Shown: one piece after another, positions 11,042 through 18,607 of the stretch
How positions within the stretch are numbered: the first letter of the stretch is position 1
Layout of the letters: every line of letters begins with the position of its first letter
Assembly (NCBI GenBank): GCA_026400355.1
Contig: JAPLPE010000019.1
Span: 170,650 to 234,649, forward strand
Origin: Rhodobacterales bacterium
Lineage (GTDB): Bacteria; Pseudomonadota; Alphaproteobacteria; Rhodobacterales; Rhodobacteraceae
Direction of reading: 5' to 3'
DNA length: 64,000 nt
The notes under the pieces: model-generated
Databases searched by the model: none
What the model was told of the DNA's origin: nothing
What the model saw: only the letters and a program-made list of their open reading frames with translations
Translations under genes and position numbers: made by a program

Positions 11042-11730
11042 GCCGCCGCCGGCGCAAAGTCGGCCACATCCACCAGCCGGTCACAGACCCGCGCCCGGGC
11101 CCCCTCGTCGTGGAAGATCCCCAGGATAGCCGCCCCCCGCGCCTTGGCTTCTTCGATCAGCCCAAGTACTACTTCGCGGTTCCTCGCATCCAGCGACGCC
11201 GTCGGCTCATCCAGAAGCAACGCCGGACAGGGATGCACAAATCCCCGCGCGATGTTCACCCGCTGCTGCTCTCCTCCAGAGAACGTCGTGGGCGACAATG
11301 ACCATAGCGCCTCGGGCAGGTTCAACCGCGACAAAAGCGCCATCGCCCGCCCCCGCGCCTCGGCCTCATCAACGCCCAGCGTCAGCAAAGGCTCGGCCAC
11401 CACATCCACCGTTGCCACCCGTGGCACCACCCGCAGGAACTGGCTCACATAGCCCAGCGTCCGCCGCCGTAGCGCAATGATCTCACATGGCGCCGCCTGC
11501 GCCACATCCAGATCGCCCACCACGATCCGCCCCGCTGCCGCAAGATAATTCCCCCAGACCATCCGCATCAGCGTGGACTTCCCTGTGCCCGACGCGCCGA
11601 CCAGCCCAACACATTCCCCGGGGCCCACTGTCAGCGCCGCACCACGCATGACCTCGATCACCACACCGCCCTGATTATGCAGGGTGAATGTCTTGCTCAA
11701 GCCTTCGATCGCGATGATCGCCTTACCCAT
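11038..11730 (-). CDS. phnL: C-P lyase complex ATP-binding protein PhnL
   Basis: 230-aa ABC-type ATPase with Walker A GASGTGKS (45-52), signature FSGGEQQR and Walker B LLLDEPTASLD. PhnL belongs to the core C-P lyase machinery rather than to a transporter, and no permease is encoded beside it. A recurring 20-bp motif, GGGATATTTGAGGACAGAAA, directly precedes its ATG. Confidence 0.92.
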   Translation of the reverse strand: MGKAIIAIEGLSKTFTLHNQGGVVIEVMRGAALTVGPGECVGLVGASGTGKSTLMRMVWGNYLAAAGRIVVGDLDVAQAAPCEIIALRRRTLGYVSQFLRVVPRVATVDVVAEPLLTLGVDEAEARGRAMALLSRLNLPEALWSLSPTTFSGGEQQRVNIARGFVHPCPALLLDEPTASLDARNREVVLGLIEEAKARGAAILGIFHDEGARARVCDRLVDVADFAPAAA

Positions 11731-11750
11731 TTTCTGTCCTCAAATATCCC
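11731..11750 (-). repeat. Recurring GGGATATTTG-GGACAGA motif, copy 1
   Basis: Read on the minus strand the 20 bases abut the phnL ATG. The same motif with two changes lies on the plus strand at 17956-17975. The purine-rich end could serve as a ribosome-binding site (GAGGACAG), but its recurrence in a non-coding gap suggests a dispersed element. Confidence 0.5.
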
Positions 11751-11785
11751 CGCCGGAGGCGCACATCCCAACCCGTGTTCCCGCC

Positions 11786-12556
11786 TCAGACCTGCAGCAC
11801 AGACGACACAAGAAGCTGCGTATAGCCGTGCTGAGGATCGTCCAGAACCTGATCGGTCAACCCCGCCTCAACCACCCGCCCGTCCTTCATCACCATCAGC
11901 CGGTCGGCCAGCAGCCGCACCACCGCCAGATCATGCGTCACGATCACCGCAGACAGCCCCATCTTCCGCACCAACCCGCGCAACAGGTCCAGCAGACGCG
12001 CCTGCACGCTCACATCCAGCCCCCCGGTGGGCTCGTCCATGAAGACAAGCCGCGGCCCGGTTACAAGGTTTCGCGCAATCTGCAACCGCTGCTGCATCCC
12101 GCCCGAAAATGTCCCCGGTCGGTCGTCGATCCGGTCCACACTGATCTCGACCCGCTCGAGCCAGTCGCCCGCTGCGGTCCGGATGGCGCCATAGTTCCTT
12201 GCGCCCACCGCCATCAGCCGCTCGCCCACATTCCCGCCCGCCGACACGCCCATTCGCAGCCCGTCGCGCGCATGCTGATGCACAAAGGCCCAGTCCGTCC
12301 GGCCCAGCATCCGCCGCGCCGGTTCCGCCATGGCAACCGTATCCACAGGCCCTTCGGTCCGCGTGTCAAACATCACCCGTCCCGCATCCGGTACCATATG
12401 CCCCGCCATGCAGTTCAGGAGCGTGGATTTCCCCGACCCGCTCTCGCCCACGATCCCCATGACCTCGCCAGGGAACAGATCGAACGAGACATCAAGACAT
12501 CCTACATGCCGCCCATAGCGTTTGGTCAGCCCCTGCACCGACAATAGCGGAGTCAT
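11786..12556 (-). CDS. phnK: C-P lyase complex ATP-binding protein PhnK
   Basis: 256-aa ABC-type ATPase with Walker A GESGSGKS (37-44), FSGGMQQR signature and Walker B FMDEPTGGLD. PhnK binds the PhnGHIJ core and is needed for phosphonate cleavage. Its ATG overlaps the phnJ stop (ATGA). It resembles oligopeptide-transporter ATPases, but the context fixes the identity. Confidence 0.93.
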   Translation of the reverse strand: MTPLLSVQGLTKRYGRHVGCLDVSFDLFPGEVMGIVGESGSGKSTLLNCMAGHMVPDAGRVMFDTRTEGPVDTVAMAEPARRMLGRTDWAFVHQHARDGLRMGVSAGGNVGERLMAVGARNYGAIRTAAGDWLERVEISVDRIDDRPGTFSGGMQQRLQIARNLVTGPRLVFMDEPTGGLDVSVQARLLDLLRGLVRKMGLSAVIVTHDLAVVRLLADRLMVMKDGRVVEAGLTDQVLDDPQHGYTQLLVSSVLQV

Positions 12557-13389
12557 GCTGCGACCTCCCCCGTCCGCCGCCCGGCACAGAAGTCCGTATC
12601 CGAACAGACAAACATCCGCCCGCCCGCGTCATCCGTGATGACCTCGTCCAGATAGCTGTCAGCCGCACCGCAAAGGGCACAGGCATGATCCGCCTTCGAC
12701 GCCTCGAACGGGAAATCCTCGAAATCAAGGCTCACGACCCGCGTATGCGGCGGCAGGGCATAGATGCGCTGCTCGCGCCCCGCGCCGAACAGCTGGATCG
12801 CGTCCATTTCCATCTTGGGATTGTCGAACTTCGGAATGGGTGATGGGTCCATGACATACCGCCCCTCCACTTTCACCGGATAGGCATAGGACGTGGCAAT
12901 CGCCCCGTGCCGCGCAATATCCTCATACAGCTTCACATGCATGAGACCGTAATCCTCCAGCGCATGCATCCGCCGCGTCTCGATCTCGCTCGGTTCCAGA
13001 AACCGCAAAGGTTCCGGGATCGGCACCTGATAGACAAGGATCTGCCCCCCGGTCAGAGGCACTTCGGGGATGCGGTGGCGCGTCTGGATCACTGTCGCCT
13101 CTGCCGTCCGTTCGGTCACCGCCACGCCCGCCGTGCGTTGAAAGAACTTGCGGATCGACACCGCATTCGTCGTGTCATCCGCGCCCTGATCGATCACTTT
13201 CAGCCGGTCCTCAGGCACCATGATCGCCGCAGTCACCTGCACGCCCCCCGTGCCCCAGCCATAGGGCATCGGCATCTCCCGGCTTGCAAAGGGCACCTGA
13301 TATCCCGGGACCGCCAGCCCCTTCAAGATCGCCCGCCGGATCATCCGCTTGGTCTGTTCGTCCAGGTATGCAAAATTGTAATCAGACAT
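12553..13389 (-). CDS. phnJ: C-P lyase radical SAM enzyme PhnJ
   Basis: Catalytic subunit that breaks the C-P bond of 5-phosphoribosyl 1-methylphosphonate using S-adenosylmethionine and a 4Fe-4S cluster. It has 278 aa from ATG 13389 (MSDYNFAYLDEQTKRM). The unusual Cys motif CX2CX21CX5C is complete at residues 237, 240, 262 and 268, so the enzyme should be active. It is separated from phnI by an antisense small gene, which is unusual for this operon. Confidence 0.96.
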   Translation of the reverse strand: MSDYNFAYLDEQTKRMIRRAILKGLAVPGYQVPFASREMPMPYGWGTGGVQVTAAIMVPEDRLKVIDQGADDTTNAVSIRKFFQRTAGVAVTERTAEATVIQTRHRIPEVPLTGGQILVYQVPIPEPLRFLEPSEIETRRMHALEDYGLMHVKLYEDIARHGAIATSYAYPVKVEGRYVMDPSPIPKFDNPKMEMDAIQLFGAGREQRIYALPPHTRVVSLDFEDFPFEASKADHACALCGAADSYLDEVITDDAGGRMFVCSDTDFCAGRRTGEVAA

Positions 13390-13421
13390 CAGTATATCCG
13401 TCGGAAAGAGTGAGGTTCGAA

Positions 13422-13679
13422 ATGGCCGTACCGGGATTCTTCCTCTCCGCACCTGTGGCCGTCGCCGCTGCAGTGATCATCGGTCTGCGACTGCGCAAAC
13501 GGCGCGCGGCCAAAGGTGGGGCCACAACTCCCACCTACACCTCCGACAACAACAGCTTTCTGTTCTGGTCCTCGGGCAGCAGCGACAGCAACGAGCGGGA
13601 CGGCGGCAGCGTCGGCGGCGCGGTCAGCCACGGCGTAGGAGACTCCAGCGGGGGTGACGGCGGCGGCGGAGGCGACTGA
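13422..13679 (+). CDS. Small membrane protein, antisense inside the phn operon
   Basis: 85 aa on the strand opposite to the operon, filling the gap between phnJ and phnI. One membrane helix (about residues 5-23, FFLSAPVAVAAAVIIGLRL) is followed by RKRR, giving a cytoplasmic positive flank. A Ser/Gly/Asp-rich low-complexity tail ends SSGGDGGGGGD. GAGTGAGG lies about 8 bases before the ATG. No family is recognised. Its position suggests a role tied to C-P lyase, but that is inference. The frame is long for a chance ORF and has a credible start and helix. Confidence 0.6.
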   Translation: MAVPGFFLSAPVAVAAAVIIGLRLRKRRAAKGGATTPTYTSDNNSFLFWSSGSSDSNERDGGSVGGAVSHGVGDSSGGDGGGGGD

Positions 13680-13684
13680 CACCA

Positions 13685-14791
13685 TCACTCGGCCGCCTCC
13701 TGCGTAGGGTGCGCATCCTGCGAACTGTCCCCCATCGCCTCCCGACGCAACTTCCGGATCAGCTCGAGCTCCGACTGAAAATCCACATAATGCGGCAGCT
13801 TGATGTGCTCTAGGAACCCGGTCGCCTGCACATTATCCGCATGCATCAGCACGAATTCCTCGTCCTGCGCCGGCACGCCCGCATCATCCTCTCCCAGTTC
13901 CTTCCAGCGCAGCGCCCGGTCGATAAGGCTCATCGAAATCGCCTTCCGTTCGGACTGGCCAAAGACAAGGCCATAGCCCCGCGTGAACTGCGGCGGCTCG
14001 GTCCTTGATCCCTTGAACTGGTTCACCGTCTCGCATTCGGTCAGCCGCACGGTCCCGATCGGAATGGCAAAGCCCAGCTCGGGGATCTCCATCTCGACTT
14101 CGACCGCCCCGATCCGCAATTCGCCCACAAAGGCATGCGTCCGCCCGTATCCCCGCTGCGTCGAATATGCCAAACCAAGGACAAACCCCTCGTCCCCCCG
14201 CGTCAGCGCCTGCAAACGCAACGCCCGCGACGCCGGCAATTCCATCGGCTCCCGCGTCAGGTCCGGTGGCACCACGTCCGACTCCATAGCCTCCTCGATC
14301 AGCCCTTCCCGGTTCAGGAACGCCGTCACATGCGGCACGGGCCCTCCGGCAGGCACACCTTCCGCCGTAATCGGCGCTTCGCCCTCCGCCATCAGCGCAA
14401 AGTCCAAAAGCCGGTGCGTGTAGTCAAACGTCGGCCCCAGAACCTGCCCCCCCGGAAGATCCTTGAATGTGGCCGAGATGCGCCGGTCACAGGCCATCGC
14501 CCCCGTATCCACCGGCTCTGACGCGCCAAAGCGGGGCAGCGTCGTGCGGTAGGCGCGCATCAGGAAGACCGCCTCGATCAGATCGCCCCGCGACTGCTTG
14601 ATCGCAAGCGCCGCCAGATCGGGATCGTAAAGCGACCCTTCGGCCATCACCCGATTCACCGCCAGCGCAAGCTGTTCGCGGATCTGCGGCACGCTCAGTT
14701 CGGCGACCGCAGTATCCCCACGCCGCTCTTCGGCCAGCCAGGCATGGGCCGCGTCAATGGCCCGCTCGCCACCCTTAACCGCTACGTACAT
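13685..14791 (-). CDS. phnI: C-P lyase core subunit PhnI
   Basis: 368 aa starting MYVAVKGGERAIDAAHAWL, the canonical PhnI start. PhnI has nucleosidase activity and with PhnG, PhnH and PhnL attaches methylphosphonate to the ribose of ATP. It is the central subunit of the (PhnGHIJ)2 complex. It overlaps phnH by 17 bp. Length is as expected. Confidence 0.95.
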   Translation of the reverse strand: MYVAVKGGERAIDAAHAWLAEERRGDTAVAELSVPQIREQLALAVNRVMAEGSLYDPDLAALAIKQSRGDLIEAVFLMRAYRTTLPRFGASEPVDTGAMACDRRISATFKDLPGGQVLGPTFDYTHRLLDFALMAEGEAPITAEGVPAGGPVPHVTAFLNREGLIEEAMESDVVPPDLTREPMELPASRALRLQALTRGDEGFVLGLAYSTQRGYGRTHAFVGELRIGAVEVEMEIPELGFAIPIGTVRLTECETVNQFKGSRTEPPQFTRGYGLVFGQSERKAISMSLIDRALRWKELGEDDAGVPAQDEEFVLMHADNVQATGFLEHIKLPHYVDFQSELELIRKLRREAMGDSSQDAHPTQEAAE

Positions 14792-15356
14792 CAGACAGCC
14801 CCCCGACCCGCGTCGACCGTGGCAGCGCCGCGACCAGCGCCCCCGCCGTCAGAAAGAAATCGAGCCCCAGCGGAAACAGCGCCGCATTCGCGGCCATCGC
14901 CGCCGTGTCCGGCAGGTTCAGCGCAGCGGCCTCCCTGATCCCCGGCCCGCGCAACATGGTGCCCGCAGCCTCCAGTCGCTCCATCTCCACGATCAACGTG
15001 GCCGACCGGTCAGGATATTCCGGCGAACCCTGCGGATAGGCCTGGAGCCGTCCCAATGCCGCCCAAGTTCCCACCGCAAACGCACATCGCTCCGGCCCCG
15101 CAAAAGGCGCGCCGGTGTGAAACGTCACCCAGTCCCGTACCGCGGCCCGGTCCAGCGCCCCGGCCAGATAAAGCGGCGTATCCGGATCACAGAGCATCAG
15201 GAGCAGCGTCCCCGCCGCCACCGACAATGGCGCAGGCGGCACGGCACCGGCAATCTCGTGGATCGTGCCGGGCCGGGCCATCGCCCCCATCGCGGCGCGA
15301 AAGGCATGGGCCGCGTCGCGCGGACCGTCGGCAAAACCGCCCTGCAACACGCTCAT
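14775..15356 (-). CDS. phnH: C-P lyase core subunit PhnH
   Basis: 193 aa, 'GFADGPRDAAHAFRAAMGAMARPG' near the start and 'GLDFFLTAGALVAALPRSTRV' at the end, both typical of PhnH. It is a dimeric PLP-transferase-like fold protein without cofactor that scaffolds the PhnGHIJ core. It overlaps phnG by 4 bp. Confidence 0.93.
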   Translation of the reverse strand: MSVLQGGFADGPRDAAHAFRAAMGAMARPGTIHEIAGAVPPAPLSVAAGTLLLMLCDPDTPLYLAGALDRAAVRDWVTFHTGAPFAGPERCAFAVGTWAALGRLQAYPQGSPEYPDRSATLIVEMERLEAAGTMLRGPGIREAAALNLPDTAAMAANAALFPLGLDFFLTAGALVAALPRSTRVGGLSDVRSG

Positions 15357-15805
15357 TGATCCTCTCCCCGCACCAGCGTGAAAAACTCGACCTTCGTCGC
15401 CGCAGCCTTGGCCGCCCTCGACCGCGCCGCCTCTGCCGCCTCGACGGCCAAGGGTGCAATCACCTGCGCCCGCACCGCCCCGGCCTGTTCCGTCTGCATC
15501 AGCGCATCGACCAGTGCGGCCCGTTCCGCCGCCTTCTTTTCCCGCCCCTGCACATACCCATGCCCCACTGGCCCGACTTCAAGCTGCACCGACGCCCGCG
15601 TCACCGTGATCTCGCCAAGATTGAACGGTGCGCCGGTTCCGGCCGTCCGGCCTCGCACCATGACCGTCCCGATCTCGGGCCGCCGCAGCCAGGCGAACTC
15701 AGCCGTCAGCCCTTCAGACAGCGCCACGACTCGCCCCGGCAAAGCCTGCGCCATCAGGCCCAACCACTCGCGCCGTTCCGCCGTCACATCCGCTGCGCCA
15801 TCCAT
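15353..15805 (-). CDS. phnG: C-P lyase core subunit PhnG
   Basis: 150 aa from ATG 15805 with AAGG upstream. The family pattern 'RREWLGLMAQALPGRV', 'RRPEIGTVMVRGRTAGTGAPFNLGE' and 'GHGYVQGRDR-like GREKKAAE' is present. First gene of the eight-gene C-P lyase operon. A GTG one codon upstream is an alternative start. Confidence 0.93.
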   Translation of the reverse strand: MDGAADVTAERREWLGLMAQALPGRVVALSEGLTAEFAWLRRPEIGTVMVRGRTAGTGAPFNLGEITVTRASVQLEVGPVGHGYVQGREKKAAERAALVDALMQTEQAGAVRAQVIAPLAVEAAEAARSRAAKAAATKVEFFTLVRGEDQ

Positions 15806-15835
15806 CACCGGACCTTTTTTATTGCCATGTCGATA

Positions 15836-15851
15836 CTATACAACTAGACAA
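15836..15851. promoter_or_regulatory. Candidate PhnF operator (tandem direct repeat)
   Basis: CTATACAA followed directly by CTAGACAA, a head-to-tail repeat with one difference, in the 102-bp gap between divergent phnG and phnF. A degenerate repeat of the same type (ACAACAGACAA) lies about 20 bp further toward phnF. GntR/HutC-family regulators usually bind such short AT-containing repeats, and the position allows control of both genes. The match to a known PhnF site is not verified. Confidence 0.5.
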
Positions 15852-15907
15852 CCTCTAGCGCGACCCCTCACAACAGACAAGCCTGCTGCAGATGAAGTTT
15901 TGATGAC

Positions 15908-16630
15908 ATGACCCGCACCGCCCTTTGGGCCGACATCGCCGCCACGCTTAAATCCGACATCGCCGCGGGCCATTACCGCCCCGGCGACAAACTTCCGACC
16001 GAGGCTGACCTGTCGGCCCGCTTTGGCGTCAACCGCCACACCCTGCGCCGGGCATTGGCCGCCCTGCAGGACGGCGGCCTTGTCCATTCCCGGCGTGGCG
16101 CGGGCGTCTTTGTTACAACCGCCCCCGCCGATTATCCGCTGGGCCGCCGCGTCCGCTTCCATCAGGCGCTCACCGCCGCAGGCCGCATCCCGGGACGCGA
16201 GATCACCTCGCTCCACACCCGCGCCTGCGACGCGACCGAAGCCGAGGCGCTTACCCTAACCCCCGGCGAACCCGTACACGTCGTCGAAGGCCGTTCTCTG
16301 GCCGACGGCGAGCCCATCGCCCTTTTCCGCAGCCTTTTTCCGGCAACGCGCCTCCCCGATCTCGCGGAAACACTCGCCACCGAACCCTCGATCACCCGGG
16401 CCCTGGCCCTGAACGGGGTGCCCGACTACATCCGCGCCAGCACACGCTTGACCGCTGCGGCAGCAACGGCGACACAAGCGATCCACCTTAAGTTGTCCGA
16501 GGGAGCACCCCTCCTCCGTTCAGTCGCGATCAACACCGATCCGGATGGAAAGCCCGTCGAATACGGCACGACCTGGTTCTCAGGCGACCGCGTGACGCTC
16601 ACGGTTTCGGGAAATGGTGTAGAATCATGA
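15908..16630 (+). CDS. phnF: Phosphonate metabolism GntR-family regulator PhnF
   Basis: 240 aa. An N-terminal winged helix-turn-helix 'GDKLPTEADLSARFGVNRHTLRRALAALQDGGLV' (about 25-60) is followed by a UTRA/HutC effector domain. Divergent from phnG, as in most C-P lyase loci with phnF. Expected to repress the phn genes until phosphonates or low phosphate relieve it. Confidence 0.92.
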   Translation: MTRTALWADIAATLKSDIAAGHYRPGDKLPTEADLSARFGVNRHTLRRALAALQDGGLVHSRRGAGVFVTTAPADYPLGRRVRFHQALTAAGRIPGREITSLHTRACDATEAEALTLTPGEPVHVVEGRSLADGEPIALFRSLFPATRLPDLAETLATEPSITRALALNGVPDYIRASTRLTAAAATATQAIHLKLSEGAPLLRSVAINTDPDGKPVEYGTTWFSGDRVTLTVSGNGVES

Positions 16631-16643
16631 GGATTTGTTGCTC

Positions 16644-16661
16644 CTGTCACATGCCTGACGC
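16644..16661 (+). promoter_or_regulatory. Pho box upstream of the second phnM
   Basis: CTGTCAC, four bases, CTGACGC. This is a good fit to the PhoB site, two 7-bp CTGTCAY repeats with 11-bp period. It lies 64 bp before the phnM paralogue start and after the phnF stop, so this gene probably has its own phosphate-starvation promoter. Confidence 0.65.
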
Positions 16662-16724
16662 ATGGGCAAGTTATCCACACACCCCAAAGATAAGGCATCG
16701 CCAGCTTAAACCGGGACCAACAAA

Positions 16725-17909
16725 ATGCTGTCAACGCATTTGCCAAACCTCCGCCTGACGGGCGCAACCATCCTGCGCGACGGCACGATGCAGAACCGCA
16801 CCGTGGCGATTGCTGGCGGCCGTATCTCGGGCGGACCCTATCCGGTGGTGGACCTTACGGGTTACTACATCTTCCCCGGCATCATCGACATGCATGGCGA
16901 TGCCTTTGAACGCCACATCGCCCCTCGCCCCTCGGCCCCCTTCCCGCTCGCCATGGGCCTGCGCGGAGTGGACCGTGATGCCGCCGCCAATGGTGTGACC
17001 ACCGCATGGCTTGCGCAAAGCTGGTCATGGGAAGGCGGCCAGCGCGGCCCCGAGTTCGCGGAAAAGGTGATGGCAGCCCTCACCACATACCGCCCGCAGT
17101 CCCTGACGGACCTGCGCCTCCAGATCCGCTATGAGACCCATGAACTCGATTCCGCCGAACGCCTCCTCGACGCCGTCAAGCGCCACCGGATCGACTATGT
17201 CGTGTTCAACAACCACCTCGAAGAAGCGGTCGAGCTTTGGGATTCCCGCCCGCATGAGGTCACGCTGTGGGCCAAGCGCGGCGGCCGCAGCGGCGAGGAT
17301 CTCATGAAGATCGTCCACGCTGCACTGACCCGCTCACGCGAAGTCCCGCGAAGCCTTTGCCGCCTTGCCGAAGCCTTTGACGCGCTCGGCGTCCTCTACG
17401 GCAGCCACGACGATCCAGATGGAGAAACCCGGGAACTCTTCTCCGCCCTCGGCGCCCGCATCTGCGAATTCCCAACGGCCTTCCCCGCAGCGTCTGTCGC
17501 CCGCGCCCTTGGTGAACCAGTGCTGATGGGTGCCCCCAACGTTGTGCGCGGCGGATCGCAGGCAGGCAACATCCCGGCCATCTCACTCATCAAGGCGGGT
17601 AAATGCGATGCGCTGGTGTCAGACTACCACTATCCCGCACTGGCGCAGGCCGCCTTTGCACTGGTCGATCAAGGCGTGATGGACATGCCACGCGCCTGGG
17701 CCATGATTTCGACCGTCCCCGCCCGGATCATGCGCCTGACCGACAGGGGCGAGATCGCTCCGGGCAAACGCGCCGACCTTACCATCATCCACCGCGACAG
17801 CCGCGCCATCGAAGGTACCATCGTTGGAGGGCGGATCACATATCTTGCCGGGGATGCGGCGCACCGTTTCCTTGGCGCAGACCGGCCCATGGAAATGGCA
17901 GCCGAGTAG
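16725..17909 (+). CDS. phnM: PhnM paralogue, amidohydrolase
   Basis: 394-aa second PhnM-type amidohydrolase. The metal-binding segment 'MHGDAFERHIAPRP' (residues 56-69) and the late 'GAPNVVRGGSQAGN' and 'VSDYHYP' align with the canonical PhnM at 9.3 kb, but overall similarity by eye is low. It is not in the C-P lyase operon: it lies on the other strand behind phnF with its own Pho box. It could duplicate the PhnM step or act on another phosphonate sugar intermediate. Automated annotation would call it phnM. The substrate is uncertain. Confidence 0.8.
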   Translation: MLSTHLPNLRLTGATILRDGTMQNRTVAIAGGRISGGPYPVVDLTGYYIFPGIIDMHGDAFERHIAPRPSAPFPLAMGLRGVDRDAAANGVTTAWLAQSWSWEGGQRGPEFAEKVMAALTTYRPQSLTDLRLQIRYETHELDSAERLLDAVKRHRIDYVVFNNHLEEAVELWDSRPHEVTLWAKRGGRSGEDLMKIVHAALTRSREVPRSLCRLAEAFDALGVLYGSHDDPDGETRELFSALGARICEFPTAFPAASVARALGEPVLMGAPNVVRGGSQAGNIPAISLIKAGKCDALVSDYHYPALAQAAFALVDQGVMDMPRAWAMISTVPARIMRLTDRGEIAPGKRADLTIIHRDSRAIEGTIVGGRITYLAGDAAHRFLGADRPMEMAAE

Positions 17910-17955
17910 GCAAATGGCGAAGGGGGCTCTGCACCCCCCTGCTCCGCCTTCCCCT

Positions 17956-17975
17956 GGGATATTTGTGGACAGAGA
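17956..17975 (+). repeat. Recurring GGGATATTTG-GGACAGA motif, copy 2
   Basis: GGGATATTTGTGGACAGAGA, 18 of 20 identical to the copy abutting phnL. Here it sits in the short gap between the convergent phnM paralogue and the acyltransferase gene, with no start codon of a real gene behind it. Confidence 0.5.
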
Positions 17976-17990
17976 ATGGATGGGTACGGT

Positions 17991-18605
17991 TTAGCCGTTG
18001 TACTTCTCGAGGAAGGCTTCGGCCTTGAGACTGCGGAAGTCCACAAGCGCCGCGTGGAGCCTGTCATGCGACCAGTCCCACCAGGCGAGCGCGACAAGGC
18101 GTTCGGCAATCGCACGCGGCTGACGGTCCCTCAGGGGGCGGGCGGGGTTCCCAGCGACAATCGTGTAGGGCGTCACATCCTTGGTCACGATCGCGCCCGA
18201 GGCCACGACCGCGCCGTCGCCCACGTTCACGTCAGGTTTGATCATCGCGCCATGACCGATCCAGGTGTCATGTCCGATCACCGTCCGCCGCGCCGCGCGG
18301 CGTTCAAAGAACGGCGCGTCGTCGGATTCGCCGTGCCAGTAGTAAGACGTTCGGTACATGAAATGGTGCAGCGCCGCGAGGTCAAGTGGATGGTCCGTCG
18401 CCCCGATCCGTACCATGCTCGCGATATTGGCGAACTTGCCGATGGTCGCGTTGCTGATGTCGCATAGCCGGTCGTTATAGGAATAATCCCCGATCACGAC
18501 ATTGCGCAGTCGCGTCCCCTCCCCGATCTCGCAGAACCGACCGATCTCGGCCTCTGCGATCTGGCAGCCCGGATGGATAAACGGCGCCTCGCCCAGTTTC
18601 GGCAT
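17991..18605 (-). CDS. Phosphonate-associated hexapeptide acyltransferase
   Basis: 204-aa left-handed beta-helix acetyltransferase with repeated hexapeptides ('IAEAEIGRFCEIGEGTRLRN', 'VIGHDTWIGHGAMIKPDVNV', 'GDGAVVASGAIVTKDV') and a C-terminal 'IVAGNPARPLRDR', as in xenobiotic acyltransferases. It matches the phosphonate-cluster transferase family TIGR03308 as I remember it. It follows phnE by 2 bp, so it is cotranscribed with the importer. The acceptor may be an aminoalkylphosphonate, by analogy with PhnO (inference). Confidence 0.85.
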   Translation of the reverse strand: MPKLGEAPFIHPGCQIAEAEIGRFCEIGEGTRLRNVVIGDYSYNDRLCDISNATIGKFANIASMVRIGATDHPLDLAALHHFMYRTSYYWHGESDDAPFFERRAARRTVIGHDTWIGHGAMIKPDVNVGDGAVVASGAIVTKDVTPYTIVAGNPARPLRDRQPRAIAERLVALAWWDWSHDRLHAALVDFRSLKAEAFLEKYNG

Positions 18606-18607
18606 CC

